Both the position numbers and the translations under genes were made by a program. DNA of 64,000 bases from Protonemura montana (Eukaryota; Arthropoda; Insecta; Plecoptera; Nemouridae): the NCBI GenBank assembly GCA_947568835.1, contig OX387604.1:16211076-16275075 (forward strand), in the 5' to 3' direction. Below, in pieces: positions 11,201-24,157 of this stretch. Numbering within the stretch: the stretch's first letter is position 1; each line of letters begins with the position of its first letter. Below the pieces are notes generated by a model, which worked only from the letters and a program-made list of their open reading frames with translations, did no database searches and was not told the origin of the DNA.

Positions 11201-12823
11201 CTAGTATCTCTGACCCCTGAACACCCCGATCTCTTTCAATTATTTTTAAACTAATTTTTATTTTTATAAGTTAAATCGCTAATATTTAAAATCTGCTTTC
11301 AGGCTTCCACGAGGCTGTCGGAGATGTGATGGCTCTATCGGTAGCAACTCCGAAACATCTCAAGAAAATTGGACTTCTTGATGAGAAATCTGTCGAAGAT
11401 CCTGAAGCAACTATCAACTTCCTATTCCTTCAAGGACTGGCAAAGATTGCTTTCCTTCCTTACGCTACTATGCTCGACCACTGGAGGTGGAATGTATTTA
11501 AGGGAAAGACTCCCAGCACTGATTACAACTGTGACTACTGGAAGCTCAGGTAAGATTAGACCGATGTTTTTATCCCACATTTTTGAATTTTTTAGTTTTT
11601 CGTTCGGCGCTTCCCCTACTTGACTGGTACGAAACCGTGATTTTTTTTTTTTAATAGCACAGCGAAATTACAAGATGAAACCATAAAACTTTGCCTCTTC
11701 CTAGAAAGTCAATGATTAAAAAATCTAGACAAACACATCCCAAACGATCACAGAGAGCATAATTATCTGACTTAACGCTATTTTCGAACTTATTCCAGCT
11801 AGGGTGGTGTGGTAGCATAACATCGGGTAACTTGAAAGCTTCTTTTTCTTCTAGACACGAATACCAAGGCGTTGAGGCTCCTGTCGATCGCACAGAAAAC
11901 GACTTCGATGCCGGCGGAAAGTATCACGTGATCGCTGATGTGCCTTATATCAGGTTAGACAGTCGAAATTTGAGCTACAGCTGATACCAAACGTAAAGAA
12001 CAAAATATATTTTCATAATAATTATCACTGTAAAACAAAAGCATTGTTTCTACAGATATTTCGTGAGCTTCGTTATTCAGTTCCAATTCCATCGCTCACT
12101 ATGCGCCGAGGCTGGCCAATTTGATCCGAAGAATCCGACGCTTAAACCTCTTCACGAATGTGACATTTACGAAAGCAAAGAAGCAGGAGCTCTTTTGAGG
12201 TAAAACTTTCACTTAATGATATGAATTCTTGGTCATGTGTTTGTTAAAAACACATGTAATCTTACAAATGACTATTTTTAGGAAGAACCACTATTAAAAA
12301 TGGTAAATCACACAGCCCTGTATGGTATTAAGATTCATTTTGAAGAGATACTGTGTGGTAGACCATTTCTATTAGTAGTTTAGTATTTGAAAATACTATA
12401 TTTTGGGCTTATAGAGATGTAGGCGCCGATTATTGCATGTCGTGTGTTTGGATCATACCATCCATGAGATCATACTGTCCATGAGATCTCATACCATCTA
12501 TGTACCCCACAGCAAAATGTTGCAAATGGGTTCGAGTAAACCCTGGCCAGACGCAATGGAAGTGGTCACGGGGCAACGCGAAATGGATGCCAGTGGACTG
12601 TTGGAATATTTCCGACCTCTCCAGGAATGGCTGGAGGCTGACAATGAAAAACACGGAGAGTTCATTGGATGGGAACAATCCCGAACCAGTAAGTAACACT
12701 TTAAACGTTAAATAAAAAATAAAAAAATACAATATTCTCATTTCAACTATTTATTATTTGTTTTCAGAGTGCGTGAAGAACAGTGCCGAATTAAAGATTC
12801 ATGCAACCAACAACGCATCATAA
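8261..12823 (+). CDS. Ance: Secreted single-domain angiotensin-converting enzyme (M2 peptidyl-dipeptidase), 13 coding exons
   Basis: This is a zinc dipeptidyl carboxypeptidase that trims C-terminal dipeptides from peptides outside the cell. Coding exons: 8261-8470, 8821-8979, 9096-9192, 9276-9419, 9775-9966, 10353-10450, 10539-10711, 10875-10999 (8a) or 11034-11158 (8b), 11303-11549, 11855-11953, 12056-12199, 12513-12688, 12768-12823. Every junction is GT-AG and in phase; the total is 1920 nt, 639 aa plus stop, usual for a one-domain insect ACE. Residues 1-17 are a signal peptide ([17 protein letters not shown]), and no C-terminal anchor follows, so it is secreted. Visible active-site residues: HEMGH at 375-379, third zinc ligand Glu403 in [14 protein letters not shown] with His345/Ala346, and GKYH...PYIRY with Lys504, His506, Tyr513, Arg515 and Tyr516. 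All match the catalytic and chloride-site residues I recall for ACE. The start is the only ATG before the signal peptide; TGTAG directly before it is a likely splice acceptor. An AATAAA lies at 12885-12890. Confidence 0.96.
10875..10999 (+). CDS. Ance: Ance alternative active-site exon 8a (C-domain-like pocket)
   Basis: The exon is 125 nt, follows CTAG at 10871-10874 and ends before GTATGA. It encodes the two zinc histidines and catalytic Glu ([15 protein letters not shown]), then VYLEGANP. At the positions matching tACE 376, 380, 391 and 403 it has Glu, Val, Phe and Glu. These are the residues I recall for the C-domain of mammalian somatic ACE. It is in frame between exons 7 and 9 (phases 2 and 1). 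Its reading frame and catalytic residues are intact, so it is not an obvious pseudo-exon. Confidence 0.93.
11000..11033 (+). promoter_or_regulatory. 34-nt spacer between exons 8a and 8b, too short to splice
   Basis: The spacer begins GTATGA, contains a CTAAT branch-point-like motif and ends TTCCTCAG, so it has all intron signals but only 34 nt. This is below the usual minimum for insect introns (about 45-50 nt, from general knowledge), so 8a should not be spliced directly to 8b. The arrangement would enforce a choice of one exon per transcript. Confidence 0.75.
11034..11158 (+). CDS. Ance: Ance alternative active-site exon 8b (N-domain-like pocket)
   Basis: This is a second 125-nt exon starting 34 nt after the end of exon 8a, between CCTCAG and GTAAGC. 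It encodes the same segment ([15 protein letters not shown], then VYRRGANP), with the same phases as 8a. It differs from 8a at 8 of 41 residues and at many synonymous sites, so the duplication is old and both copies are under purifying selection. At the positions matching tACE 376, 380, 391 and 403 it carries Thr, Thr, Tyr and Arg; the last three match the mammalian N-domain as I recall it. Use of 8b instead of 8a leaves the protein at 639 aa. Confidence 0.93.
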
Positions 12824-12884
12824 AGATTTGAGCAGTTTTGCCAATACAAAGAACACTGAAGTTCATTGTATTGCCATCGAATAT

Positions 12885-12890
12885 AATAAA
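12885..12890 (+). terminator. Polyadenylation signal of Ance
   Basis: AATAAA lies about 62 nt after the stop codon and is followed by AATTATGTTTG and a T/G-rich stretch. This is the expected place for 3' end formation of the short Ance 3' UTR. Confidence 0.7.
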
Positions 12891-13269
12891 AATTATGTTT
12901 GAAAAATACATATCTGGTATTATTGGCTATTCTTTTTACGTATAAAACGTATTCAAAGGATCAAAATCCCCCATCTGAATGATTAACTTAACAGAAGACC
13001 CAAAGAGTTGACCGTCTATTCCAAGTTCACCATGATTTCCCTAGGCACCTCCAATTGAAAATGCTGGATTAGTTTCTTTTCCAGCGGCAAACACAATACC
13101 TTTTCCTACCCCTCTTCTCATTCTTTCAATTGCCAAGCAAGATACCTATGTTATTCATGTGCAAAGAGAACAAGCATACTTTGCATAAGCCGAATCGTGC
13201 TCGCTGAAGCGTTGTAAAATCAAGCATTTCGACCCCAACCTATGACTGCCCTTGACCGTCTGCTAACTT

Positions 13270-13363
13270 TATCACCCGCACAGCTAAAGACAAATCATAT
13301 TTTAGTGAGGTCGTCGATCTGCTAGTGGGTATCTTGTCCGAACAAACCGGTCCAGTGGCAAAA
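13270..13363 (+). repeat. Dispersed repeat, right copy of the pair flanking Ance
   Basis: This is the direct-orientation partner of 6467-6575. Shared blocks include ATCATATTTTA, TAGTGGGTATCTTGTC and AAACCGGTCCAGTGGC. The sequence on either side does not match between the copies. Confidence 0.6.
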
Positions 13364-14103
13364 CGCTGTAGGATCTGTCGCCAGCAACCATGCGTGGTAA
13401 ATGACGCACATAAAACTGATTCAAGATTGGAAATAATCAACAGTCCGTGCTTGTTTAATAAAGCTAGACATATAAAGGTAAATGCTTGAACTTGAACTAC
13501 AGTTACCGAATTTGGACATCCATTTTGCAATGGTTTGTGGCAGTACTTCTTTTTTGAGCGGTGGTCACACAAGACTTTAAGATAAACATAAGTGCGCCAA
13601 TTTAATCTGTAAAATTTCCCAAGGGTCCTAAGTCTGGACCAAGACCGAAGAGATAAGATTTTAAAAATTAAAATGTAACGTTTTTATATCTGCAAACCGT
13701 GGTCTAGTCAACCTTTAAGTGGAATCATTCAACAAAAGAACATAATATTTTATTAAAAAGCTCACTCCTGATACTCCATTAATTTCTTTCATTTTCTTTT
13801 ACCGTTAGTCATAGTGGAACATTAATCCTTACATTAATCCTAACATTGTCAAATCGATTTAAAAAAGAAAAATCCCCTAGAATTTGTAGGACAGTTATTT
13901 TAAAATATTGCTTTACGGAAGACACTAACATAATTACGAAGCTACTCTTTCATTCGAGCTTTCGAAGATTCAAAAGCAGCGTAACTCAATAAATTATCAA
14001 AACTCCTCGATAAAAAAGGTTCTCAAGCATTAATTTCAAACGACATCCTCCAGTTCAGCACGAAAAATGATTAATACGTAACTAGTTAGCTTTGTGCAAG
14101 AAA

Positions 14104-14455
14104 CTGATCGGCTTAGCGTGTTGCAAACCCTGGTTCTCATGAGATCACTGAAGTTAAGCAACACTTCGCTGGAACAGGAATTAGATGGGCGACCATTATA
14201 CACATGACCAGTACTGTTTGGGAGAGAACTTGAGGGATGTAAGTTAGTACAGCAACTTCATTCGCCTTGCTTATCAACCTCTCGACAGCATTGATAAGTG
14301 GAGGAATTCTGTTTCTAAAGTTAGACGTCCGTCGACTTCGACAGGAGTGCCTCCCGACGCTACTTCATTTTAGGCTAGATAACGTTCATCATCATCTTTA
14401 TCATCACCCACTCATTAACTAATGTCATTAGACTCAGGGCGCTTTGTCAAAACAG
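14104..14455 (+). mobile_element. 5S-rRNA-derived SINE, near full length, degraded
   Basis: The head resembles the internal-promoter half of 5S rRNA: GGTTCTCATGAGATCACTGA, then AGTTAAGCAACACT, then TTAGATGGGCGACC. A family-specific body follows (GCTTATCAACCTCTCGACAG, CTTCGACAGGAGT) and a CATCATCATC...GTCAAAACAGT tail. The copy carries many substitutions and a small internal deletion, so it is old. It has no reading frame; such elements use pol III promoters and borrow LINE machinery. Confidence 0.85.
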
Positions 14456-17400
14456 TAAATCTTTAAACTCAACAAATGAGCTAATTACTTTGTACGATAA
14501 TTTAGAAACTAATTACCAGCTCAATTGTAACATTGTAACATTGAAACATATCTGTAACATTGCAAAACATGTACCATTGCGAACTGGCAGTAACAGTGTC
14601 TCTTATCTTAGAGAATGTAGAAAACCAGAGAAAACAGACAGAAAGACATTGACAACTAGTCATAGGTTGGCTACTCGTTGAGCACAATGTTTGCTATCTT
14701 TGACACATTTACGTAGCAATAAATGCCTACCTTACGGGCGCAAAGAAAGATCGGTATTTAGTTGTTCGCCAGGAGATTTTAGAGAAATCAAGTTTAAAAA
14801 TGATCAAGCTAGCAACATTGTGGGTATATTGTGCTAAATCAAATGTATTTTTTAGCACAGGTTTTTTAGTGTCATTGGAAAACCATGCACACACTTTTCA
14901 CCTGACAATTTCCAACGCCTGTTTTACCAAAAAGCGTGAAAAACATTATAACATGTATAAAAAAACAACGGAAAATAAATACAAATACAAATACAAAAAC
15001 ATTCATCCTGTGACAATTTTCTTCGCTTAAATCAGAGCTTAAATGTTTAGAGTACTTAAAAGGGTAAAGAATGAATTGAGACATAATATTTAGGAAAATG
15101 AATTAGTTTCAAACATTTATAGAACCCTGAAATGACAACTGGCTTCTTTAGTTTTAATGAAAGACATATAATTTTTTATTTTTGTTTTCAAATGCATTTT
15201 GGAAAACTTTTGTTACGCAAAACTTTATTTTACTAACTTTGACATTTTTCAGGCACTTTCAAAACGAGTTGGTTTTTATGCAATTCAAATCCCAATGAAC
15301 AGAAGAAGCGAAACAGATATGAAGATGAGTTTTCCGAAGCTTTTTTATTTTTCCATCAGAATCAGTGAACAGTTGTAATTTTAATTGAGTATCTCTTAGC
15401 TAAACGTGAAAAAGAGATCCATTCAACATAAACAAAAATAGAAATATCTACCACTGGATAATGAATAAATAGAAAATCTAGTCAAAGGTGAAGAAACTTT
15501 CTTATCAATATAGAAAAGCCTGATGGAAAATAGCTTTTCACCACCTTCAAAACTGTTTTCAGATGCCAAAAATTCAATCAAAGCGTTATCAACATCAAAT
15601 AACTTCAAATAACGTCTGAAATTGTCTTGAGCCCAACATTCACCCTATCACCCTATTACCCTATCACTCTGTCATATTTAGACGCCATTAGACCAGTGAC
15701 ACGGATAAATCTATCGATAGCGTTAATTCTTTTTTTAGCTAATTATTTTGTGAGAATCGCAATCCACGTGCAATTAAACCGTTCCTTGTGAATCTCAGCT
15801 GTTGTATCAGAATTTATGACCTTGACATTGAAACACCTTGAAGTTCGCTTTGCTGCAGCGAAAAGAAACACGATAGGTTTCTCAAGATAATTGCCACATT
15901 GCTTGAAGGATGGACTGATTTTGATTTGTTTTTAAATGAATCCATAATTAAAATCAGTCAATCTGTATGCGTTGTTTTTGAACAGATTTACTTAACTTTT
16001 GTCTACGGTTCTTCTCTGTGATAGCTATTTTCTTGCAAGAAATGCCTTTCATTTCTTTAGCACTCTATGTTTAAGCAATAAAATTGTACTGAAATTGGGG
16101 TAAGCTGTCAAAGTGAGGGATATCTATAGATTCCTGGACATTCTGGAATGAATGTTAACGGTACATTACCGAAATTGTCTTGGAAATGTGATTTCCTGAG
16201 GGAACGCATGAAATTGATCGAATGAAGGCTGTCAATGGCAAGAAGCCAATCAGAATAAAAAAAAAAGCAATCGTATAAAACGAACCAACAAGTGTTCATG
16301 TTTAATTATAACTTATGTTTTCTGGTTTCTTTTTGAATATATTGAAAAGATAAAAATAAGACATCGCATACTTGGTTGAGGTGCAACGAATGCACGATGT
16401 TATAATATTATTATTATAATATTAATGACCTTGACAATCACTTTTAATCCAGACTGTGGTAGCGAATATGTACAAGAATTCTCACCTTGTCTATTTCATA
16501 ATCTACCTGCTTTACCATGTTCATTATCCACTGAGATTGTTGTTATATCTGACGTATTTATATTTTCAATTGATACAGAATTTGCTGGAAAGTACGCTTC
16601 TCATAGGCTTCTTGGGACATATTATTAAAGTCTGAGCTATTTATGGGAAAATTACTTATTAATGGAGGGTACGAATAGCGGCATGGGGCTGATTTGGTTT
16701 GGTTGCCAAAAAATAATACTAACCCCTGATTAATTTGCTTAATAATGCTCAAAGAAAAATTTGAAGTGTAGGTCAAACTTATTATTATAATAATTATTTT
16801 TTGCGAAGTGGTCCTAAAACGAGTGTGTTTAAGGGTGATAGGTGATAGGGTGATAGAAGGGTGGTTAAGAGTGAGGGGTGAGGGAGTACGATGCAGTGCC
16901 TCCCAGGTTACACAAATATGGCTTACCTGTGGTAGTTTGAAGGCTAGTACAACGTTAACGTACAGTGGACAAATTCAAATTGACAATTTCAATATTTCAA
17001 AAAATATCAGAAAATCAAATAGTTAACAGCCGGCATATTAATCGGGATTAGGTGCTACAGGAAAAAAAAACTCAATTAAAACTCCTGAGGTTTATTTCTC
17101 AATCTTTTCAATGTGTAGATTTTTCACGCTTGTCCACAGAAAATCAGCATTATTCCTTAAATAACGTAATCACTTTAAAACTTTCTCGTATTCACCGGTG
17201 TGGGTACTTACGTGTTTTTTTTTCACTTAGGGGGCGTCATACCCGGCATGCAGGCAAGCGATGCAAAAGAAATGCATTTAAGGCGACTTGAGAAGGAAAT
17301 GGTTGAGTTGTATTTGCTGAAGGTCGTAAGAATCCGCCCACCTGTACGTTTCCGGATTTGATAGGTTCCATCTCCTTTTATCTCCTCGTAACAATTAGAA

Positions 17401-20400
17401 AGTTTTGGCCAGATGGGTGTTGTGTAACCGTGTATTGTTACTGTTTTGAGGGTTAGGTTAGGTCATCTATTGACGACTTGAGATGCGGATGACTTGATAG
17501 TGAATAAGAGGTGTGGTCAAGATAGAAAAGAAGAGAGGGGGTATATTGTATCATAGGTATTTAAAAAGTGAAGACGGCAGATGAAATGCAGTTAGTTTGA
17601 CGCTATTTGCCTTTCAAGATGTTTCATCGAAGCAAAGATGATACAATACATAAGAGAATTTAGTTTATGAAAATGCGTTACTGAAAGCCACGCATTTTTA
17701 TCACTTGATTGTGTGAAAAGTAAGAAAACTAAAGAAAACGAAAAAAACTGACAACAAGGAATTAACTGTCATGATAAAGCGTTCAATACCTTGAATTCAA
17801 CAAGGTAAGGTAATTTAGACCCTGATATTTTCAGATACAATTGGATTCAATATGAAACTATTTTTATCGGTATCCTCTGTGATAATTTAATACTCCAGGG
17901 GCATAAAAACCCACCTTCGTGATCATTGGTGAAAGATACTGAATGATCTTAGAGAAAACGTCTGTTAAAAACTTGGAAGAATTCAATAATTAAGTGTTCA
18001 GTTGTTATTTTCCAATTTATGTTCGACATAGGTGTCATATATCACGATAAAGAAACCTATTAACATCTGATCCAGTGTTTAACAGGTTTCATATTACATT
18101 TATCAAAATCATGTCCTGATCTTATCGTAATAATATTTCATTCTTAAACTCGATGAAAGAAAGATATCACTCTTCTCTGTTTAGAATTTGGCTGCTGCAC
18201 ACAACTTTCTTCCGCTTGTGGCTATATAGGCAATGATTGTGCATTATGTCAGCATTATGCAGCATCTCAATGGATCATTCACCGCATGTACGAGAAAAAG
18301 TTATAACATTTGCTGTATTGACGCTAGAAAAAGAGAAAGTAATTTTCTTCGTTGTCATTATAACATCTCGTCAATCTTCATTTTCGAACTATTTATTATC
18401 GTCTTTAGCTTTTGGCTATGTAATGATTTTACGTTCAGCTTCCGTATTTCCGGTATGATGATTTTTATGCAAAAATGCGTTTGATACACGCGTAATATTA
18501 AAATCGCACAGGTGTTCTTCATTTTTTTCTTACTAGCATACCGATAGAGTTTCTTGAACCTTTAAGAAAATTGCAAGTCTTAACTTAGTGATTGTCAGCG
18601 AGAAGCATGAGAAAATAAACATGAGAAAAGTACAATTAATAAAAGAGAATAACATTTATTAGACACCCGTAGATTGAGTACGCTCATGCAATTCATATTT
18701 ATGTAGAAGAATTCGTATCATGCGTAACACGCACGTTACTAAACTTTCAACTGTGCTTCGAACCTAGTTATTGACCAATCTTGCTTGGTCTATAGTATTT
18801 TTCAGAATTACCTTCAGTTGAGCCTTCGTGACGATAATAATTATCATATTTTCGAGTTTTATAGGCGGAAACGCAGAATTTTAGACCTTGAGGCTTATAA
18901 ACATTGACAATGTTTCTCATATATTACAAGGGGAAGAGCCAAGATAGGCACAATTGTCTGAGTGACTATTCTGGTTGACACATTTTTTTTTGAAAGATTT
19001 ACAAGACAGATATTCTTGGCGATGAAGGACCAAAGAAGCCTACGAGTAAGTAGAGACACAGTTATTATATTTCGCTTTGGGGTTATATTAAGACAGAAAG
19101 AATGTGCTAAAGAGTTATTCATACAGGTGGCAGGAAGTTAATATTGACGAAGTTGACAAGATGTCGATATCCGTAGCGAGTTAATAACATGTCTTGGTAG
19201 TAAAAGTGCACTTTGTATTCCTGGAAGTTTTTACACGTTTAAAAAAGTGCAGTTCAAAGAAATCTGAAAATTCTTATGGTCTCGTTGAATGTAAAGAAAC
19301 TGGTTTGTCATTCCTCACCCACTTTTTGAAGTGAACTTTTAATAAAATCTCTGTTAAGTTACCATGGTTACCATTAATCTATTTGCACCAGTGTTGCTAA
19401 CTTCGCCGAAATTTTTTTTTAATCTGGGGAATTTCATGTCGTCAAGAACTTTTTTTTTTTTTAACTTAGTGAATCCCGCAAAAGTCATATTTTTCATTAA
19501 TTTACCCAAAACAATGCAATATTTGTGTCTTGCCAGTTGCCATAATCTGTTTTTCAAAATCATCGAAGTTCTTTCCAGGCTTAAGTTGATTTATTTACTT
19601 ATTTACAATGATTTCAATCACAATCTGATAAAGAAGTCATTGGTAAATCTTTGATAGGTTTAAAAAAAGTATGATTTTATACCATTAATTAAAAAATCTG
19701 TATTGTCGAAGTTATTAACTTTATTTTAAGTCAAAGTTCAGATCAGCAATTTAATAACAGTATACATTTTGTTCTGTTTTGTATTTAGTTAACAATATTA
19801 TAAGCGATCTAAGGTAAAAAGTTGAAATCCATTTATCAAGTAGCAACACCGACACACACTTTTGATGTTTTGTTACAAATACTTTGTTTTTCTGGACGAT
19901 ATTTACTCGCAAAGGTGACAGGTTAATCAAATAAAAAAAAACGCTGTTATCAAATCCAACAACTTCTTATTTGTACAAAATGAGAAAAATTACTAACTTC
20001 GAAGAAAGCCACCGATTTATTACCTTTTTTTTGACCATTTTCGATAACATTTTGAATTTAAAATTATTATAACGTGACAAATAGACCCCGTTTTTATGGT
20101 TATACAAGTTTCAAATACACGCCGTTTTATAGCACAGAAGCAACGGATTTTTTAAATATGACACACCTTTCTTTAAGATTCAAGTATCATGTCTAAAGTG
20201 ACATTTTTCGCTAAAAATTAGCAAAACATTTTACTCATAAGCCACGGATTAAAAGATCTAAATAGAAACTTTTCCCACTTAGGTTATTTCTACTCTGTAA
20301 CCAAAGAAATCACTTAGAAACGAGTCTTCGGTGGTCCCATAAAAGACAAGATCATAGAATCTAGGCTGGACAACTTTTACAATAATAATTATCTATAATA

Positions 20401-22604
20401 ATTATTTATAATAATTACCAATTCGCTTACAGCTACATATTTGTTAAAAAAAAAGCTCTGAATAAGTTATTAAAATGTTTAAAATCAACAGGATTTTTGT
20501 AAAAACATGTAAATAAGATTTTTTTTACGATGGTTTCGTAAATCAAAGATTCTCTTCTAGACCAAGATTAGCAACTAACCAAGACAATTGCAGTTCTTAC
20601 TCTTCGACCATTAGACGCATTGTAGTGCATATACTTATAAAAAACAAAATATATAATTGAGAATTGAGAATTGAGCAAACAAAAGTCGAGGCAAAAAAAC
20701 ATGATGACAATAATAAATAAAGGTAACAAATATTAAATGGTTTAATAAGCTGCTAATTAAAATGTGAATGATTAAAATTACAGCAGGAACGTGCTTATGG
20801 TTAGTGACTGAAATGACTGAAGAAGAGGACCGAATGGTCTCAAGCAAGACCAAACGAGACCAAGAAACAGAAGGCGAAGAAAGTTTGACAGGTAGGTGAT
20901 AACTCAAAAATCAAGTCGCTTTTCGCTGGAAAGAGAACATAAATTGTCCCCAAACTTTTCCAGGAGTATCAAGGAGGCTAGGATACGTACTGGAAGGATC
21001 GCAAAAACAAAGTTACTTCGCACACAGAACTTCTATGGAAACAGAAAATTACATTACCCACATTTTTTTCGATTGAAGCAAGTTCTGATTGTTTTGTTTT
21101 GTTGTTGTTGTGTAAAACCAACCAATTAGATCAAAGTAGTTGCTCCCCTTGGAACTTTAAAGCATTAATAGTAGTCAAAAAATTGTTATTATTATTATTT
21201 TTTTAAATGTCATAGGAATGTCTTTATCAACTAATCCACGGTTTTTTTACTCCAATTGGTAATAAGCAGCCAATTTTAAGAACCAAATACGCACTTGCAA
21301 TTTGATTTTCTCTCAGTTCACAATATATTTGTTCTTTCTTATGGTTAATCGATTCTTAAAAAAAAAAAAAAAAAATAGCTGCAATATTTCATGGTATTTC
21401 ATGGTCTAAGAGCCTAGTTCAAACGTGGACCTTGTAAAAAGTCAATCGAAGTCCACAACTTTTATGTAAGTTGCACAAGTAGGTTGCACACAAGGGTTGT
21501 GCGGAAAAATGTGCCCTTGTAAATCGACCAAATAATAGAGAGTTTACTTTGTCAGCCGAATGCCGATAATCAGGCACAACTGTATCTTGCAAGGATATAA
21601 GACACGACTCAATCAGTCCACGGTTCCCTATTTTATCCCAAGTCAATTTGCATTTTCTTTTAACAATCCAATCAGAGAGGTCAAAATGGTTCAACCATCT
21701 TCTGTAGCGTTGCTAAGGACGAGTGTATTGTGTCCCGATGAAAGAGAAATGACATTGAAATCGAAAAGGTTATAGAGGAGAAGAAATAATGGTAAGCTAT
21801 TCCTGAATTTGAAAGGGAAATTTGGAGTTTATTCGAATTAGGTTGTGCCAATCAGCTATTCCATTCATAAACCTGCTCGTAGACTTGGTGAAGGACACTC
21901 ATAGAAGATTAAAAGATAAATTTAAATTTAAATCAATTGCAATCAAACACGATTTATTCGACCAATCCTACCCATCATTATGTCAATAGCATTTTAGGCG
22001 TGAATTCGATTATTTTCATTCGCAAGAAAACATTCACATGCTCTGAAATTGTGAGTTGATAGATATTTCGTTGGGGTTAGCTCAATTAAATTAATCATAT
22101 TGAAATATATAAAATGCAGCGATAGGTCACATAATATGACATCAAGCTAACCCTTGGTTGCAACCACAAAATCCTTCGAGCATACGTAATCTCTAAACGA
22201 ATTTTGAAAAGTAAATTTAAATGAATCATAAACGACGTCCGGTCGCTGGTAAAGATACACTTCTCTTAACTATTACAGAACACTATTTCAAACTGCTTCT
22301 GTTGACATTTTCTTTTTGTTTGCCTCGTTTGAGTGTGAGAACTAACAATTTAATTATACAAATGACATTACTTTCTTTTAAATGTATGCTTATTGACAAA
22401 TTTAGTCCAGTTAACTTAGTAGTTCTTCCACTAACAAATCACAAACTACACTCCCAAGACACACAATGATTTATCATTCCTCAAGAAAGTGATTGCCTAT
22501 TTTCATTGAACGTCTTCATTTTCAAATTACAACGAAAACGACAACCTAAGAAATAGTGTGATCATTCAAAGTTGATTATTTTATATGGCAGCACAAAGGT
22601 GTAG
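14456..22604. other. Gene-poor intergenic DNA
   Basis: I found no supported coding exon in this stretch. Scattered short open frames lack recognisable domains and the sequence is AT-rich. Small features are ATAATAATTAT-type palindromes near 16405-16425 and 20380-20420, a poly-A run near 21358-21374, and a possible short SINE tail remnant near 15685-15705 (GACGCCATTAGACCAGT). Confidence 0.5.
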
Positions 22605-22747
22605 AAACCGAACGGTTTGACGTGTTGAAAACACCAGTTCTCATGAGATCAATGAAGTTAAGCAACATTGCGCTGAGTCAGGTATTGGATGGGTGACCAT
22701 CAGACACATGACCAGTTCTGTTCGGGAGAGAGGTTGGAGGGATGAAA
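22605..22747 (+). mobile_element. 5S-derived SINE, head fragment
   Basis: The fragment starts with the family head AACCGAACGGTTTGACGTGT and runs through the 5S-like block (CAGTTCTCATGAGATCAATG, AGTTAAGCAACATTGCGCTGA, TTGGATGGGTGACC) to GGTTGGAGGGATGAAAG. The body and 3' tail are missing. This copy keeps the 5S-like A-box, intermediate element and C-box region well. Confidence 0.85.
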
Positions 22748-24125
22748 GAATGACCAAAATCGCTTCAAAATACTGATTTCCTTCTCATTTTCCTTTCCGT
22801 TATTTTGAAACGGCATGCCGGAAGCAAAAGTTCATACTTGACCCATCTCAGCTCCAATAATCATCTCACAAATCTACATTCACTAATTTACTGTTGTAGA
22901 CCATCATCGTTCATTTGCATTTTTAATTAATTTTCTGCGATTGTTTACATGTAAGGCGTGAAAACCAGTTCGCTCGTGAGGAAACGTGTCTGGGGCAGTG
23001 GGAAGGACCTCATCAACTTCTGCTTCGTCTGCTACATGTGCATCATAGCCGTTCATCTTGTGGAGTTTATTCAGTTTCAAAGAAGAAGACCCTACTTTTG
23101 TTACATTGATTGAACCCTACATGTATGTAGGGTTACAGGGTACAGTATGTCGCGACTCTGTCAATGCCTTCGAGATAAGATAATTAGCTTTCTCACACCG
23201 TCAGAGTAGAGGTGAAAAGGTATTGATTTAATGTTGACTGTTAGTTTGTTAGGTTATGTGCAGAGGTAAAGAATAAGGCTTGTACATTTCTGTTGTAATA
23301 AGCACCTTGAAACGATAATGGTATGTAGAATTGCGTGATATTTTCTCAATCTTGTGTGGAAAACAATACTAGAACGTAAGCCTACATCTCCAAATGCTAA
23401 CATCAGCTAGCACCTATTATATTATCTCGTATACTAGGTATACTACATATATAAGTGTGTGAAAAATATTCTACAACAATGCATAATACCTGTAATGACC
23501 TTAGGTATAATAGTATCTCCGTTGAAAATTGCATAACGCTTGGCCTGATAACCTAGACATACACTAAAGTTAAAATTTTCGTGAAATATTTAAAACGCAT
23601 GTCAATTGCTTTTTTTAGTTTCCAAGTAATAATTGTAAAAAATTAAATAATTGCTGAAGAGAGTAGGCACAAAAATGTGCTAATATTTATTTCATTGTTG
23701 ATGTGTAATCGTAATAAACATTTTTTGAATGACAGCGCACGCAAGATTTTCCAAGAAAGTCTACGAGCTCCTTACCAATAATTTCCTATTTTCCATCGTC
23801 ACATTTGTTAAGGAATAATTCAAATGATTATACCATCGCGAATTTCAAGCGAAAGCATCACAATAGTCTTCAAAGCAAAAGAGATAAATTCAATTACATT
23901 TCTAATTTAAGTTCACATTTTTCGTTGTCGTTATCTCAGAAATAACGTTCAGTTTGCTCACCAAGAACCACGAATCAATTGCAGTCCAGAATTTAGAATT
24001 ATTTTCAATTTCCTTGTCCAACTATAATCCATGAAGCGATTAAAAGAGGGAACAATTTTCCCCGTTGCTGGTACAGATTTATTTCCCCAAAGTGTATGTA
24101 TTTTGTAACTCAGAGAAACCCGCTT
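22748..24125. other. Gene-poor intergenic DNA
   Basis: No supported gene. A 53-codon open frame at 22955-23113 encodes a short hydrophobic peptide but has no ATG or visible splice partner. The remaining sequence shows nothing beyond AT-rich intergenic character. Confidence 0.4.
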
Positions 24126-24127
24126 CC

Positions 24128-24157
24128 CCTCCCATACACGCACACACACACACACAT
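24128..24157. repeat. CA microsatellite
   Basis: This is a short run of alternating CA dinucleotides with one interruption, about 28 bases, in intergenic DNA about 1 kb upstream of the Ance-3-like start codon. Confidence 0.85.

Noticed and set aside
22605..22747. A genuine 5S rRNA gene
   Set aside because: Only the middle of 5S is recognisable, both 5S termini are replaced by family-specific sequence, and the same composite occurs in other copies.
22955..23113. 53-codon plus-strand frame with a hydrophobic segment
   Set aside because: Preceded directly by a stop, without ATG or acceptor; no family recognised.
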